Assembly: GCA_002305015.1 (NCBI GenBank)
Contig: DBPW01000005.1
Coordinates: 1-45,413, forward strand
DNA: 45,413 nucleotides
Direction of reading: 5' to 3'
Source: Bacteroidales bacterium UBA1410
Lineage (GTDB): Bacteria > Bacteroidota > Bacteroidia > Bacteroidales > Dysgonomonadaceae
Both the position numbers and the translations under genes were made by a program. The notes beneath the pieces were generated by a model. The model was not told the origin of the DNA, ran no database searches, and was given only the letters and a program-made list of their open reading frames with translations. Positions 17,126-26,070 of the stretch are shown piece after piece (position 1 is the first letter of the stretch; every line of letters begins with the position of its first letter).

Positions 17126-17527
17126 AAATCAGCCTCCTTATTATTTTGCTAAAATTAAAAATAGATTCAGCTAAAATGATGAAATCAAATTTGATTTATC
17201 TTATAAGGTTTTCAAACCGTTTTTTGTTCATAGAGACAGGCATAAAAATATTCAGTACAGCATTGAAGTGCCTCACTCCGATTGATAAAAGAAAAGAAAT
17301 TTAATCAGAAATGATAATTTGTTCGAGATAAGTCTTAAAAACACGCCGTTCGATGCTTTCCGCCGAATCTGCATCGTTTTCCTTGCCTGTTGGATTTACA
17401 AATTCGCACTTGCCGGTTTACACTGCATGGTCGGTTGAATCTACATGATAAAAAAATACCGAACAGATTTGTTAAAAGGAAAGGTTATGTGTAATTTTGC
17501 ATGCTCAAAAATAAAAAACAAACAAAT
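17126..17527. other. intergenic region between hdeD-like gene and prfB
   Basis: No open frame worth calling. The right part holds the prfB promoter (listed separately). The centre is unremarkable mixed sequence. Confidence 0.6.
17468..17499 (+). promoter_or_regulatory. Bacteroidota promoter of prfB
   Basis: A TTTG -33 box (17468-17471) and TAATTTTG -7 box (17492-17499) are separated by 20 bases, matching the Bacteroides sigma-ABfr consensus TTTG-N19-21-TAnnTTTG. Initiation would be around 17506, about 22 bases before the prfB start. Confidence 0.75.
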
Positions 17528-18638
17528 ATGATAACTGCAGAGCAACTGAAAGAGATACAGGAGCGCGAGCAAGCGCTGAGGAGGTATCTTTGACATCGAT
17601 ACAAAAATTATCCAACTGGAAGAAGAAGAATTGAGAACGCAATCGCCCGATTTCTGGAACGATCCGAAATCAGCAGAAGCACAGATGAAAACCGTCAAAG
17701 AGCTGAAAAAATGGATCGAATCGTATCGCGAAGTAAAATCGGCAATTGAAGAACTTGAAATTGCTTACGATTTTGTTAAAGAAGGCATCGTCACCGAAGA
17801 AGAGGTGGATGAAAGCTACAACAAAGCACTCAAACTAATTGAGGATCTTGAGTTGAAAAACATGCTGCGTAACGAAGAAGATCAACTTGGCGCAGTGCTT
17901 AAAGTGAATGCAGGTGCGGGTGGAACAGAAAGTCAAGACTGGGCGTCGATGTTGCTTCGCATGTATCAGCGCTGGAGCGAAAACAAAGGATACAAAACCA
18001 CCATTACCAATTGGCAGGATGGAGATGATGCAGGCATAAAAACCGCGACCCTGCAAATTGAAGGCGATTTGGCTTATGGCTTTCTGAAAAGCGAAAACGG
18101 TGTTCATCGCCTTGTACGTGTATCGCCATATAATGCCCAAGGCAAACGCATGACCTCGTTTGCATCGGTTTTTGTAACTCCGTTGGTTGACGACAGCATC
18201 GAGATCGAAATAAATCCGGCAAACCTGAGCTGGGATACTTTTCGCTCATCCGGCGCGGGAGGACAAAACGTAAACAAGGTGGAAACCGGTGTGAGACTGC
18301 ATTATATGTATAAAGATCCGGATACCGGTGAAGAACAGGAAATTGTAATTGAAAACACCGAAAGTCGTTCTCAAATGGGAAATCGCGAAAATGCCCTTCG
18401 CTTATTGCGATCGCAACTCTATGAAATAGAACTCGAGAAACGTCGTGCAGCACAAGCAAAAATCGAGGCCGGCAAGAAGAAAATCGAATGGGGATCGCAA
18501 ATACGGAGTTACGTTTTCGACGATCGCCGCGTGAAAGACCATCGGACCAACTACCAAACATCCGATGTTACCGGGGTTATGGATGGCGATATTGATGGTT
18601 TCATTAAAGCCTATTTGATGCAATACGGGGGAGAATAG
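17528..18638 (+). CDS. prfB: peptide chain release factor 2, with programmed +1 frameshift
   Basis: The gene starts at ATG 17528 and reads 21 codons to CTT, then meets in-frame TGA at 17591-17593. A +1 slip at CTTTGAC (17588-17594) continues with GAC at 17592 to the stop at 18638, giving 369 residues. The internal AGGAGG (17579-17584) lies three bases before CTT, the same spacing as in E. coli. When RF2 is scarce, the UGA is read slowly and the slip is favoured. RF2 releases at UGA and UAA. The GGQ motif is in SGAGGQNVNKVE; the anticodon-like tripeptide reads SPY (RVSPYNAQGKR) where E. coli has SPF. The +1 frame alone would miss the N-terminus. Confidence 0.97.
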
Positions 18639-18646
18639 GGATTCAT

Positions 18647-20281
18647 TTACACATCCCCGGCTTTTTGCTTCCCCGAATTGTTTATTTTTTCTTTAAGGTA
18701 TTCCGAAATTATATTGCTCCCGGCAGAACCATTGGGGAATTCTTCATTTTTATATTCAGTAACAGACGAAGGTACAGCCATCTCAGAAACTTCTTCCCCG
18801 GTTTTCCGGATGATCAATTGCTCCCCTGCCGAAATTTTGTTCGAACGAAGTCCGTTCCACGATTTCAATTCCGAAACGGTAACCCCATTTTTTTTGGCAA
18901 TTTCACCCAACGTATCTCCTTTCTTTACTCGATAATACGGATTGATTTCTCTTGAAATATGTTGAATGGAATCTTCATTTATTTCGGCATATTGCGATTG
19001 GAATTCAGAAGAAGATACCGCATTTTTCCTTACAATTAAACGTTTTCCTACGGAAAGAACAGCAGATTTCAATTTGTTCCATGATGTTATCTGCGCTACT
19101 GTCACTCCGTTTCTTTTGGCAATCTTGCTCAAGTTATCCCCTTTTTTTACGCGATAATAAACCACCCCATCACTGCCAACCGATGAGTCTCCGCCCTTGA
19201 TGTACTGATCCGTTTCGAGTCGATGAGTAAAATACGCTGAACGATTACAATTCAGTATCTCGTCCTTTTTATCGATGAAAGCAATCATTTTATTTGTGGG
19301 TAAGACCAATGCGTAAGGCTTATAATTGCCCGGAACAATATCCCGTTTAAATTGAGGGTTAAGCCGACGAAGTTCATTGATAGGAATATTCAATATTTCG
19401 GCTATCTGCCCAAAATGAATTTCTTTATTTACCTGTATGGTATCCAACGCCTGAAAATTATTCAGTTTCACCGGACAAATATGATGCTCGGCATAATATT
19501 TCATGATATAATTGGCCGCAATAAAAGCAGGTACATATCCGCGCGTTTCGCGAGGAAGGTAATAATAAATTTCCCAATAATCCTGTTTACCTCCACTCCG
19601 AGCAATGGCTTTATTTACATTCCCGGGTCCGCAGTTGTAAGCAGCAATTACCAAATTCCAATCACCATAAATACTGTAAAGATCGTTAAGGTAACGTACC
19701 GCCGCCTCGGTGGATTTGTAAGGATCGCGACGCTCATCCACCAAACTATTTACCTCGAGTCCATAACCTTGCCCTGTTTTCAACATAAATTGCCAAAGAC
19801 CCGTCGCACCCATGCGGGAAACGGCAACCGGATTCAAAGCCGATTCGATAACGGGAAGATATTTAAGTTCCAATGGAAGGTCGTAGCGATCGAGCAGTTC
19901 CTCAAACAACGGAAAATAATAATTGCCCAAGGTCAACATAAAGGCTACTTGCTCGCGACGACGCACAGCATACATTTCGATATAGGATCGGACAACACGG
20001 TTAAATGAAAGTTCCATCTCCGAAGGAAGACAATATAACCTATCCCTATAAACCGTATCGGGACAAACCACATTGTGACCACCGTTGCAATCATTTTCCG
20101 AGACAGCAAAATCAATCTGCCAATCGTGCAGTAAATCGGCAAGGTTTTCCGTCATGCTTTCGGGAGGCACAATAGCCTTATCTTCTATTGTATCCTTCGC
20201 CTGTTGGAAGGACTGGGAGTACAAAACCGGAAAAACGGCCATTACCATTACTAAAGAAATAAAAAGTCGTTTCATCTTCAT
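18647..20281 (-). CDS. mltD: membrane-bound lytic murein transglycosylase D-like, with LysM repeats
   Basis: 544 residues. Signal peptide MKMKRLFISLVMVMAVFPVL. The SLT lysozyme-like domain (about 120-270) has the catalytic Glu in LPVIESALNPVAVSRMGATG, then GLWQFM and AAYNCGPGNVNKAI. Two LysM domains follow with near-identical starts: YYRVKKGDNLSKIAKRNGVT and YYRVKKGDTLGEIAKKNGVT. It cleaves peptidoglycan glycan strands to 1,6-anhydro-MurNAc ends. It is the last gene of the parA operon, 68 bases from DUF5683, and it is convergent with prfB, only 8 bases apart. Confidence 0.93.
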   Translation of the reverse strand: MKMKRLFISLVMVMAVFPVLYSQSFQQAKDTIEDKAIVPPESMTENLADLLHDWQIDFAVSENDCNGGHNVVCPDTVYRDRLYCLPSEMELSFNRVVRSYIEMYAVRRREQVAFMLTLGNYYFPLFEELLDRYDLPLELKYLPVIESALNPVAVSRMGATGLWQFMLKTGQGYGLEVNSLVDERRDPYKSTEAAVRYLNDLYSIYGDWNLVIAAYNCGPGNVNKAIARSGGKQDYWEIYYYLPRETRGYVPAFIAANYIMKYYAEHHICPVKLNNFQALDTIQVNKEIHFGQIAEILNIPINELRRLNPQFKRDIVPGNYKPYALVLPTNKMIAFIDKKDEILNCNRSAYFTHRLETDQYIKGGDSSVGSDGVVYYRVKKGDNLSKIAKRNGVTVAQITSWNKLKSAVLSVGKRLIVRKNAVSSSEFQSQYAEINEDSIQHISREINPYYRVKKGDTLGEIAKKNGVTVSELKSWNGLRSNKISAGEQLIIRKTGEEVSEMAVPSSVTEYKNEEFPNGSAGSNIISEYLKEKINNSGKQKAGDV

Positions 20282-20349
20282 GTTCTGTTATTAAAAAAAA
20301 AATAGAGAAATGATGAATTGCCCATGTGAAGGCAATTGCCATGTTTGGG

Positions 20350-21054
20350 TTAAAAATTAAAACTACAATGTATGCCAAATGCATTTGCCGTATAATAACT
20401 GCTTTTTTGTATAACGGCAGGTTCTACACGCATGGAAAGATCGGGAGTTATATCGAACTCAAATAACTGTGCATCAACATATGCATCCATAATGCTTATG
20501 CCATATAAAGCCACTGTACCAATAATACTTAAATCTCGATAACGACGATAATAATTTTTGCCCCTCCTCAGTACATCCTTCAGCCACGTTGTATCCACGC
20601 TTTCGGGATCTTGACCATAACGCAGGAAGTTGTGCCAGCTATTGGTTTCGGGATCATCGTCCATTATATCTTTGTAGGCTTGGAAATAATCCCGGTAATA
20701 CCGATTGTTCCACGAAATTGCATACGAAAGGCCGATAAATCCGCCATAAAGAATGGGTAATTTCCAGTATTTCTGATTGTAAATCTGTCCCAAACCCGGA
20801 AAAATAAGCGAAAAAATAAGGGTTTTTTTCGGATTGGGCTTAAATTCTTCCTTTTTAACGTTAATAGTATCGGTTTGCTGCATTACAACCGACTGGCCAC
20901 TTGCAGGAATAGTATCCTGAGGTTCATCTTCGATCAGATAAGTCAACTGCCACTCATCGGAATGCAGAAGAGAGGAAACTTCTTGAGCTTGCGAAGCATA
21001 AATACCAAAAAGTAAAAAAAATCCCACTATCTTCCAGCCTTCCATTCGCTGCAA
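20350..21054 (-). CDS. DUF5683 protein
   Basis: 234 residues. Signal-like N-terminus (KIVGFFLLFGIYASQAQ). The core has NPKKTLIFSLIFPGLGQIYN, QKYWKLPILYGGFIGLSYAI and a C-terminal beta-rich segment ending in an aromatic. The 'PGLGQxYNxxYWK' motif is the DUF5683 hallmark. It starts 4 bases after parB and precedes mltD, a conserved Bacteroidota order from memory. Function unknown; an envelope role is suggested by mltD. Confidence 0.83.
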   Translation of the reverse strand: MQRMEGWKIVGFFLLFGIYASQAQEVSSLLHSDEWQLTYLIEDEPQDTIPASGQSVVMQQTDTINVKKEEFKPNPKKTLIFSLIFPGLGQIYNQKYWKLPILYGGFIGLSYAISWNNRYYRDYFQAYKDIMDDDPETNSWHNFLRYGQDPESVDTTWLKDVLRRGKNYYRRYRDLSIIGTVALYGISIMDAYVDAQLFEFDITPDLSMRVEPAVIQKSSYYTANAFGIHCSFNF

Positions 21055-21058
21055 TTTT

Positions 21059-21973
21059 TTATTTTTCCTTTAGCTGATCGAAAATTCCAATAATCCGTTC
21101 CAATTCTTGTGGCGATTTAAATGGAATGGTAATTTTGCCTTTTCCCTGCTTATTGCACGAAAACTGAACATCCGTTTTAAAATAATCCGAGAGGTGTTTT
21201 TTTAAAGCATCGAAATCACCAACTGCGGATTTTTTCCCTTTAGAAGAATTCGACTTCTGAGCTCGCGGAGGATTGATAATTTCTTCTACTTCTTTTCCTT
21301 CATTGATTTCCTTAACAATAGCTTCTACTTTGCGTACCGACAAGCCATCTCTTAAAATCAGGTTATACACGGCCAATTGTGAAACCGGATCATTGATAGT
21401 TACCAACGCACGGGCATGCCCCATATCGATTTTGCGGTCTTTAATACCCATTTGTACTTCGGCAGGCAGCTTCAACAGTCGCAAATAATTGGTAATGGTC
21501 GTCCGTTTTTTCCCTACCCTTTCGCTCAATTGCTCTTGAGTCAACGAAAACGAATCGATGAGATTCTGATAAGCCAACGCAATTTCGATCGCATTGAGGT
21601 CTTCCCGCTGGATATTTTCGATCAACGCCATTTCCATGAGTTCATCATCATCAGCGGTTTTAATATAAGCAGGGATAGAATCCAATCCCGCCATCAACGA
21701 AGCCCGGTAACGCCGTTCCCCCGCAATAATCTGATACTTTTCATCATCAACTTTGCGTAAAGTAATGGGCTGTATTACTCCGATCTTGCTAATAGAGGCC
21801 GCTAACTCACCCATTGTCTCTTCATCGAATATGCGCCTTGGCTGATCCGGATTCGATATAATCTTCGACAATGCAATCTCATTGATGGATGACGACCCAC
21901 GAGTAACGGCATCATCCATCGTTATCAACGCGTCCAATCCTCTTCCCAATGCATTCTTTTTTGCCATGCTCAC
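21059..21973 (-). CDS. parB: chromosome partitioning protein ParB
   Basis: 304 residues. N-terminal ParB/Srx CTPase domain: ISNPDQPRRIFDEETMGELA, IIAGERRYRAS (box with GERR) and LIENIQREDLNAIEIA. The HTH part carries QEQLSERVGKKRTTITNYLR and the DMGHARALV segment. A Lys/Ser-rich linker leads to a C-terminal dimerisation domain. It loads on parS and slides as a clamp, working with ParA. No parS-like TGTTNCACGTGAAACA palindrome was found in this window. 30 bases separate it from parA. Confidence 0.96.
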   Translation of the reverse strand: MSMAKKNALGRGLDALITMDDAVTRGSSSINEIALSKIISNPDQPRRIFDEETMGELAASISKIGVIQPITLRKVDDEKYQIIAGERRYRASLMAGLDSIPAYIKTADDDELMEMALIENIQREDLNAIEIALAYQNLIDSFSLTQEQLSERVGKKRTTITNYLRLLKLPAEVQMGIKDRKIDMGHARALVTINDPVSQLAVYNLILRDGLSVRKVEAIVKEINEGKEVEEIINPPRAQKSNSSKGKKSAVGDFDALKKHLSDYFKTDVQFSCNKQGKGKITIPFKSPQELERIIGIFDQLKEK

Positions 21974-22003
21974 TTTATTAAACGATTATCTTGAGGCACA
22001 AAA

Positions 22004-22768
22004 TTAAGCATTTTTCTCGATTAACTCTTTTGCCAGTTGAATGTAATTCATCGCACCACGAGAACCTGCATCGTACATCAGTGCAGGCTGTGCATGACTC
22101 TGCGACTCGCTTAATGTGATATTTCGCTGTATAACTGTCTTAAAAACAAGTTCTTGAAAATGATGCTTCACTTCTTCATAAATCTGGTTATGCAGACGCA
22201 AACGCGAATCGTACATGGTCAATACGAAGCCCTCGATTTCCAATTTCGTATTCAGTTTCGACTTGATAATCTTAATGGTATTAAGCAGCTTGCTCAATCC
22301 TTCCAATGCGAAATATTCGCACTGAACAGGAATAATCACCGAATCAGCTGCCGTCAATGCGTTGACGGTGATAATCCCTAACGAAGGCGAACAATCGATA
22401 AGAATATAATCATATGTATCTCTCAAAGGGTGGAGCAATTCGCGCAAACGTTTCTCTCTGTTTTCCATTTGCACCATTTCAAGTTCCGCACCTACCAGAT
22501 TAATGTGAGAGGGTATGATATCGATATTTTCAAACGGAGTTTTAAGGACAATATCAAAAGGGCTTATCTTACCAATAAGCCCTTCGTATATTGTGTTTTT
22601 TGTATTTCGTATGTCAATTCCCAATCCCGACGAAGCATTGGCCTGTGGATCGGCATCGACTACCAACACTTTTTTTTCAAGTGCAGCAAGCGACGCCGCC
22701 AGATTAATGGTTGTGGTGGTTTTGCCCACTCCTCCTTTCTGATTTGCCAACGCAATTATTTTTCCCAT
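22004..22768 (-). CDS. parA: chromosome partitioning ATPase ParA/Soj
   Basis: 254 residues. Deviant Walker A KGGVGKTTTTINLAASLA at the N-terminus, DADPQANASSGLGI (A'), and Walker B YILIDCSPSLG. It is the short Soj type without an N-terminal HTH, so it should bind DNA non-specifically through the ATP dimer. First gene of the parA-parB-DUF5683-mltD operon; a good promoter lies at 22880-22911. Confidence 0.97.
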   Translation of the reverse strand: MGKIIALANQKGGVGKTTTTINLAASLAALEKKVLVVDADPQANASSGLGIDIRNTKNTIYEGLIGKISPFDIVLKTPFENIDIIPSHINLVGAELEMVQMENREKRLRELLHPLRDTYDYILIDCSPSLGIITVNALTAADSVIIPVQCEYFALEGLSKLLNTIKIIKSKLNTKLEIEGFVLTMYDSRLRLHNQIYEEVKHHFQELVFKTVIQRNITLSESQSHAQPALMYDAGSRGAMNYIQLAKELIEKNA

Positions 22769-22879
22769 ATGCTGAAATTCAATTTAATTAAAAAGCAAAT
22801 TAAACAATAAATCGGTAAATACCATGTTAATTAAATGATTATTTTTGTTGAAAAGTAATAAAATGAAATTTGCTTGTGA

Positions 22880-22911
22880 CAAAAGTACATAATTCACCAT
22901 AAACCGACAAA
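22880..22911 (-). promoter_or_regulatory. Bacteroidota promoter of parA operon
   Basis: On the minus strand, TTTG (22911-22908) is followed after 20 bases by TACTTTTG (22887-22880), matching the Bacteroides consensus. Initiation would be near 22873, leaving a leader of about 105 bases. Confidence 0.75.
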
Positions 22912-23009
22912 TGGGAGCGTTTTCGATCCAACCCATTTGCATTTTCTATCGTTTTCTCGTTTTTATAGGATTTTTCCACTAAAAATATCCGTATTACAAA
23001 TATTATTTT

Positions 23010-23017
23010 TACTTTTG
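23010..23017 (+). promoter_or_regulatory. -7 box of the arginine operon
   Basis: TACTTTTG is an exact TAnnTTTG match. The -33 region (about 22985-22990) lacks TTTG, so an activator or a weak promoter is possible. Initiation near 23024 would include the leader peptide and hairpins. Confidence 0.5.
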
Positions 23018-23025
23018 CAGTCTCA

Positions 23026-23136
23026 ATGATCAAGATATTCTTACATATTACTACAATAATGAACGAAGCAACGTATTTAGTCCGACGATGCTTTTGATCA
23101 TCAATTTTTTATAGACCATCCTCATTGTCTATAAAA
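23026..23136 (+). promoter_or_regulatory. possible attenuator region of arginine operon
   Basis: Three pairings are visible. ATGATCAA (23026-23033) pairs with TTGATCAT (23094-23101) over 8 bp, and GATG (23087-23090) with CATC (23099-23102); both 3' arms lead into a T6 run at 23105-23110, the layout of a terminator. TTTTATAGAC (23107-23116) pairs perfectly with GTCTATAAAA (23127-23136) over 10 bp and takes its 5' arm from that same T run. The tandem Arg codons of the leader peptide overlap the 5' arm of the GATG stem. Attenuation is inferred from geometry only; stems are short. Confidence 0.4.
23059..23097 (+). CDS. possible arginine leader peptide
   Basis: A 12-codon frame reads MNEATYLVRRCF and stops at TGA 23095-23097. 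Adjacent Arg codons CGA CGA lie at 23083-23088. It sits between the -7 box and the first gene of the arginine operon and ends just before the hairpins. Leader peptides rich in the end-product amino acid control several biosynthetic operons by ribosome stalling; two Arg codons is a small number, so chance is not excluded. No Shine-Dalgarno sequence is seen, which is normal for Bacteroidota. Confidence 0.4.
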   Translation: MNEATYLVRRCF

Positions 23137-23211
23137 TTCCCTTTTATCTTTCGCAAGATTGCGAACCAAAATAAACCCAATTTATTCACAATTTATTTTC
23201 GTAAAAGTAAA

Positions 23212-23832
23212 ATGAATGTAAAAATTCAAGTGGCCAACAGCAGCCACGCAAAATACGCACAACAAATATGCGATTTGATATATGAATCGGCACAAGCACG
23301 CGGAACAGGCATTGCCAAACGTTCACCGGAATACGTAGCCGAAAAGATAAATGCAGGAAAAGCCGTGATTGCTCTTGATGGCGACAAACTAGTAGGTTTT
23401 TCCTATATCGAATCATGGGGACATGATAAATTTGTGGCCAATTCGGGATTAATTGTTCATCCCGACTATCGGAATCAAGGAATAGCCAAAAAAATCAAGA
23501 AAAGAATTTTCGATCTTTCCCGAAAGTTGTATCCTCATGCCAAAATTTTCAGTATTACAACAGGGCTGGCTGTGATGAAAATGAATACCGAACTGGGGTT
23601 CAAGCCGGTTCCTTTTTCGGAATTGACCGATGATGAAGAATTCTGGAAAGGATGCCAAGGTTGTCGCAATTTCGATATTTTACAGCGCAACAATTATAAA
23701 ATGTGTCTCTGCACCGGTCTTTTGTTTGATCCTGAAAAGGAAACAAAACCCAAAAGAGAACGTCCTTTTGCAAAAAAGACGGTGAAACCGATTCTGAAGA
23801 AAAAGACGCCGACCAAACTCTTCAAAAAATAA
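23212..23832 (+). CDS. GNAT acyltransferase, candidate first enzyme of arginine synthesis
   Basis: 206 residues from the ATG at 23212 (MNVKIQVANSSHAKYAQQIC). An in-frame ATG at 23125 lies inside the leader hairpin and adds 29 non-homologous residues. The GNAT fold shows VGFSYIESWGHDKFVANSGL, IVHPDYRNQGIAKKIKKRIF (acyl-CoA P-loop) and an ARGA-like SITTGLAVMKMNTELGF. Near residue 150-175 there are four cysteines (GCQGC ... MCLC) that could bind a metal. The C-terminus is a basic tail rich in Lys and Pro. Position at the head of the arg operon suggests acetylation or succinylation of glutamate (ArgA role). Not proven from sequence. Confidence 0.8.
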   Translation: MNVKIQVANSSHAKYAQQICDLIYESAQARGTGIAKRSPEYVAEKINAGKAVIALDGDKLVGFSYIESWGHDKFVANSGLIVHPDYRNQGIAKKIKKRIFDLSRKLYPHAKIFSITTGLAVMKMNTELGFKPVPFSELTDDEEFWKGCQGCRNFDILQRNNYKMCLCTGLLFDPEKETKPKRERPFAKKTVKPILKKKTPTKLFKK

Positions 23833-23875
23833 ATATACTCATCAAAAGCTCGTTAGCTTGCAAAAAAACAAAAAA

Positions 23876-25066
23876 ATGAAACAAAAAGTAGTTTTGGCAT
23901 TTAGTGGCGGACTCGACACCTCCTTCTGCGTGCCGTATTTGATTAACGAAAAAGGCTTGGAGGTACATACCGTCATCGTCAATACGGGCGGTTTTTCAGC
24001 GGAAGAAGCCAAACGTATCGAAGAACGTGCCCTACAACTGGGCGCCACCACGCATACGTGCATCGATGCCGTCGAAGATTATTATCAACGAGGCATCCGA
24101 TATCTAATCTTTGGTAATGTGTTAAAAAATAACACATACCCTCTTTCGGTCAGTTCCGAACGATTTTTCCAGGCACTGAACATTGTAGAACATATCAAGA
24201 AAACCGGTGCCGATTATGTTGCTCACGGGAGCACGGGCGCCGGTAACGATCAGATCCGTTTCGATCTGGTTTTTGAAGTATTGGCTCCCGAAGTAAAAAT
24301 CATCGCTCCTATTCGCGAACTCGGCTGGTCGAGACAACAGGAAATCGACTACCTGCGAGAAAAAGGATTTGATTTTTCGTGGGAAAAATCAAAATATTCC
24401 ATCAATCAAGGCTTATGGGGAACCAGCGTTGGCGGAGTAGAAACACTAAAATCGTCAGGTGTGCTTCCCGAAGAGGCCTATCCCTCGCAAGTGACCGATC
24501 ATGGCGTTGAACGCATAAAAATCGGATTTCAAAAAGGAGAACCGGTTTCTTTCAATGGAAAAGAAATGAATCCCGTAGATGTCATCCGCACCATCAATAA
24601 AACGGCATCAAAATTTGCCATCGGACGCGACATCCATGTTGGCGATACCATCATAGGTACGAAAGGCCGCGTGGCTTTTGAAGCACCTGCTCCATTGATC
24701 CTCATCAAAGCCCACCATCTGTTGGAGAAACACGTACTGACCAAGCATCAGTTATATTGGAAAGAACAGCTCGGCAATTGGTACGGACAACTCATGCACG
24801 AGGCACAGTATCTTGAACCCGTGATGCGCAACATCGAGGTTTTCCTCACCGATACGCAAAAATTTGTAACAGGAGAAGTGGAAGTTGAGCTGCGTCCGTA
24901 CCATTTTTCAGTATTGGGATGCGAAAGTCCTTACGACCTGATGAACCCCATCTTCGGCGATTATGGCGAAAGCAACAAATCGCTCACCCCGCAAGATATC
25001 ATTGGTTTCACCAAAGTCGTAGCCAATCCGTTGAAAATTTACCATACCATTCATCAAAATGATTAA
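23876..25066 (+). CDS. argG: argininosuccinate synthase
   Basis: 396 residues from ATG 23876 (MKQKVVLAFSGGLDTSF), as the ATP-pyrophosphatase motif SGGLDTS should lie at the start; a start at 23858 adds six residues. Further motifs: YVAHGSTGAGNDQIRFDL, NQGLWGTSVGG and the tetramerising C-terminal helix. It joins citrulline and aspartate using ATP. Starts 43 bases after the GNAT gene and overlaps argC by 8 bases. Confidence 0.97.
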   Translation: MKQKVVLAFSGGLDTSFCVPYLINEKGLEVHTVIVNTGGFSAEEAKRIEERALQLGATTHTCIDAVEDYYQRGIRYLIFGNVLKNNTYPLSVSSERFFQALNIVEHIKKTGADYVAHGSTGAGNDQIRFDLVFEVLAPEVKIIAPIRELGWSRQQEIDYLREKGFDFSWEKSKYSINQGLWGTSVGGVETLKSSGVLPEEAYPSQVTDHGVERIKIGFQKGEPVSFNGKEMNPVDVIRTINKTASKFAIGRDIHVGDTIIGTKGRVAFEAPAPLILIKAHHLLEKHVLTKHQLYWKEQLGNWYGQLMHEAQYLEPVMRNIEVFLTDTQKFVTGEVEVELRPYHFSVLGCESPYDLMNPIFGDYGESNKSLTPQDIIGFTKVVANPLKIYHTIHQND

Positions 25067-26033
25067 CGTAAGTATAGCCGGAGGAACAGGATACACAGGA
25101 GGCGAACTGTTGCGCCTCCTGCTGAATCATCCTCAAGTGAAAATCGATTCGATAACAAGTACTACATCAGTCGGGGTTCCGGTCACTAACATCCATCGCG
25201 ACCTGTTGGGTGAAACCGATCTCTGCTTCACCGACACGGTCGGCCATCCCGATGTGATCTTTCTTTGCCTTGGACACGGCATTTCCCGCTCTTTTCTTCA
25301 AGAGAATACCATTGCAGAATCGTGCAAAATCATCGATCTGGGAAGCGATTTCCGTAATGAGCCGATATTCGGCAATCGCCAATTCGTTTTTGGCTTGTGT
25401 GAACTCAACAAAGAAAAAATCCGCAAAGCAACCAATGTTGCTAATCCAGGCTGTTTTGCCACCTCCATTTTGCTGGCATTGATACCATTGGCATCCATCA
25501 ACAAACTTTCGGATGCAGTACACATCCATGCCATTACAGGTTCCACCGGAGCAGGAAAAAAACTTTCCGAAACCACTCATTTCAGTTATCGCGCCTCCAA
25601 TATTTCAATTTACAAACCCTTCACCCATCAACATCTCAACGAAATAAAACGTACCTTGGTTGATGCAGGCAATCCCTTACTTCCCGAGATCAATTTTGTT
25701 CCCATGCGGGGCGATTTCACGCGGGGCATCTTCGCCAGTATATATATGAAATGGGACGGTTCGATGAGTGAAGCAGAAACCATCGATTTCTACAAGCAGT
25801 TTTACAACACATCGCCTTTCGTCTTTGTTTCCGATGAACCCATCAGTCTCAAAGAGGTGATAAACACCAATAAAGGATTGTTGCACATCGAATTTCATAA
25901 CGGATACATTCTCATCACCTCCATCATCGATAACCTGTTGAAAGGCGCATCCGGACAAGCCGTTCAGAACATGAACCTGATGTTTGGGCTGGACGAAAGC
26001 ACCGGATTGAAGTTGAAAGGAAGCGCTTTCTAA
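25059..26033 (+). CDS. argC: N-acyl-gamma-glutamyl-phosphate reductase
   Basis: 324 residues. NADP-binding Rossmann start VSIAGGTGYTGGELLRLLLN, catalytic Cys in VANPGCFATSI, and the active-site His region KPFTHQHLNEI. It reduces the acyl-glutamyl phosphate made by ArgB to the semialdehyde. In organisms with an ArgF' transcarbamylase the acyl group may be succinyl. The first 8 bases overlap argG. Confidence 0.96.
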   Translation: MINVSIAGGTGYTGGELLRLLLNHPQVKIDSITSTTSVGVPVTNIHRDLLGETDLCFTDTVGHPDVIFLCLGHGISRSFLQENTIAESCKIIDLGSDFRNEPIFGNRQFVFGLCELNKEKIRKATNVANPGCFATSILLALIPLASINKLSDAVHIHAITGSTGAGKKLSETTHFSYRASNISIYKPFTHQHLNEIKRTLVDAGNPLLPEINFVPMRGDFTRGIFASIYMKWDGSMSEAETIDFYKQFYNTSPFVFVSDEPISLKEVINTNKGLLHIEFHNGYILITSIIDNLLKGASGQAVQNMNLMFGLDESTGLKLKGSAF

Positions 26034-26070
26034 CAAATCGTTATTTTGAGAACAAAAAACATAAACAAGA

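Larger units (their letters stand above)
22769..23211. other. divergent control region between parA and the arginine operon
   Basis: About 440 bases, AT-rich. It holds the minus-strand parA promoter (22880-22911), a plus-strand -7 box (23010-23017), a possible leader peptide (23059-23097) and hairpins (23026-23136), each listed separately. Confidence 0.7.

Noticed and set aside
17205..17226. GGTTT/AAACC terminator-like stem followed by T6
   Set aside because: Loop too tight and stem only 4-5 bp; no gene of the plus strand ends here.
17631..18638. prfB read as a gene starting at 17631
   Set aside because: The N-terminal 34 residues are supplied by the zero frame from 17528 through the CTTTGAC slip; starting at 17631 truncates RF2.
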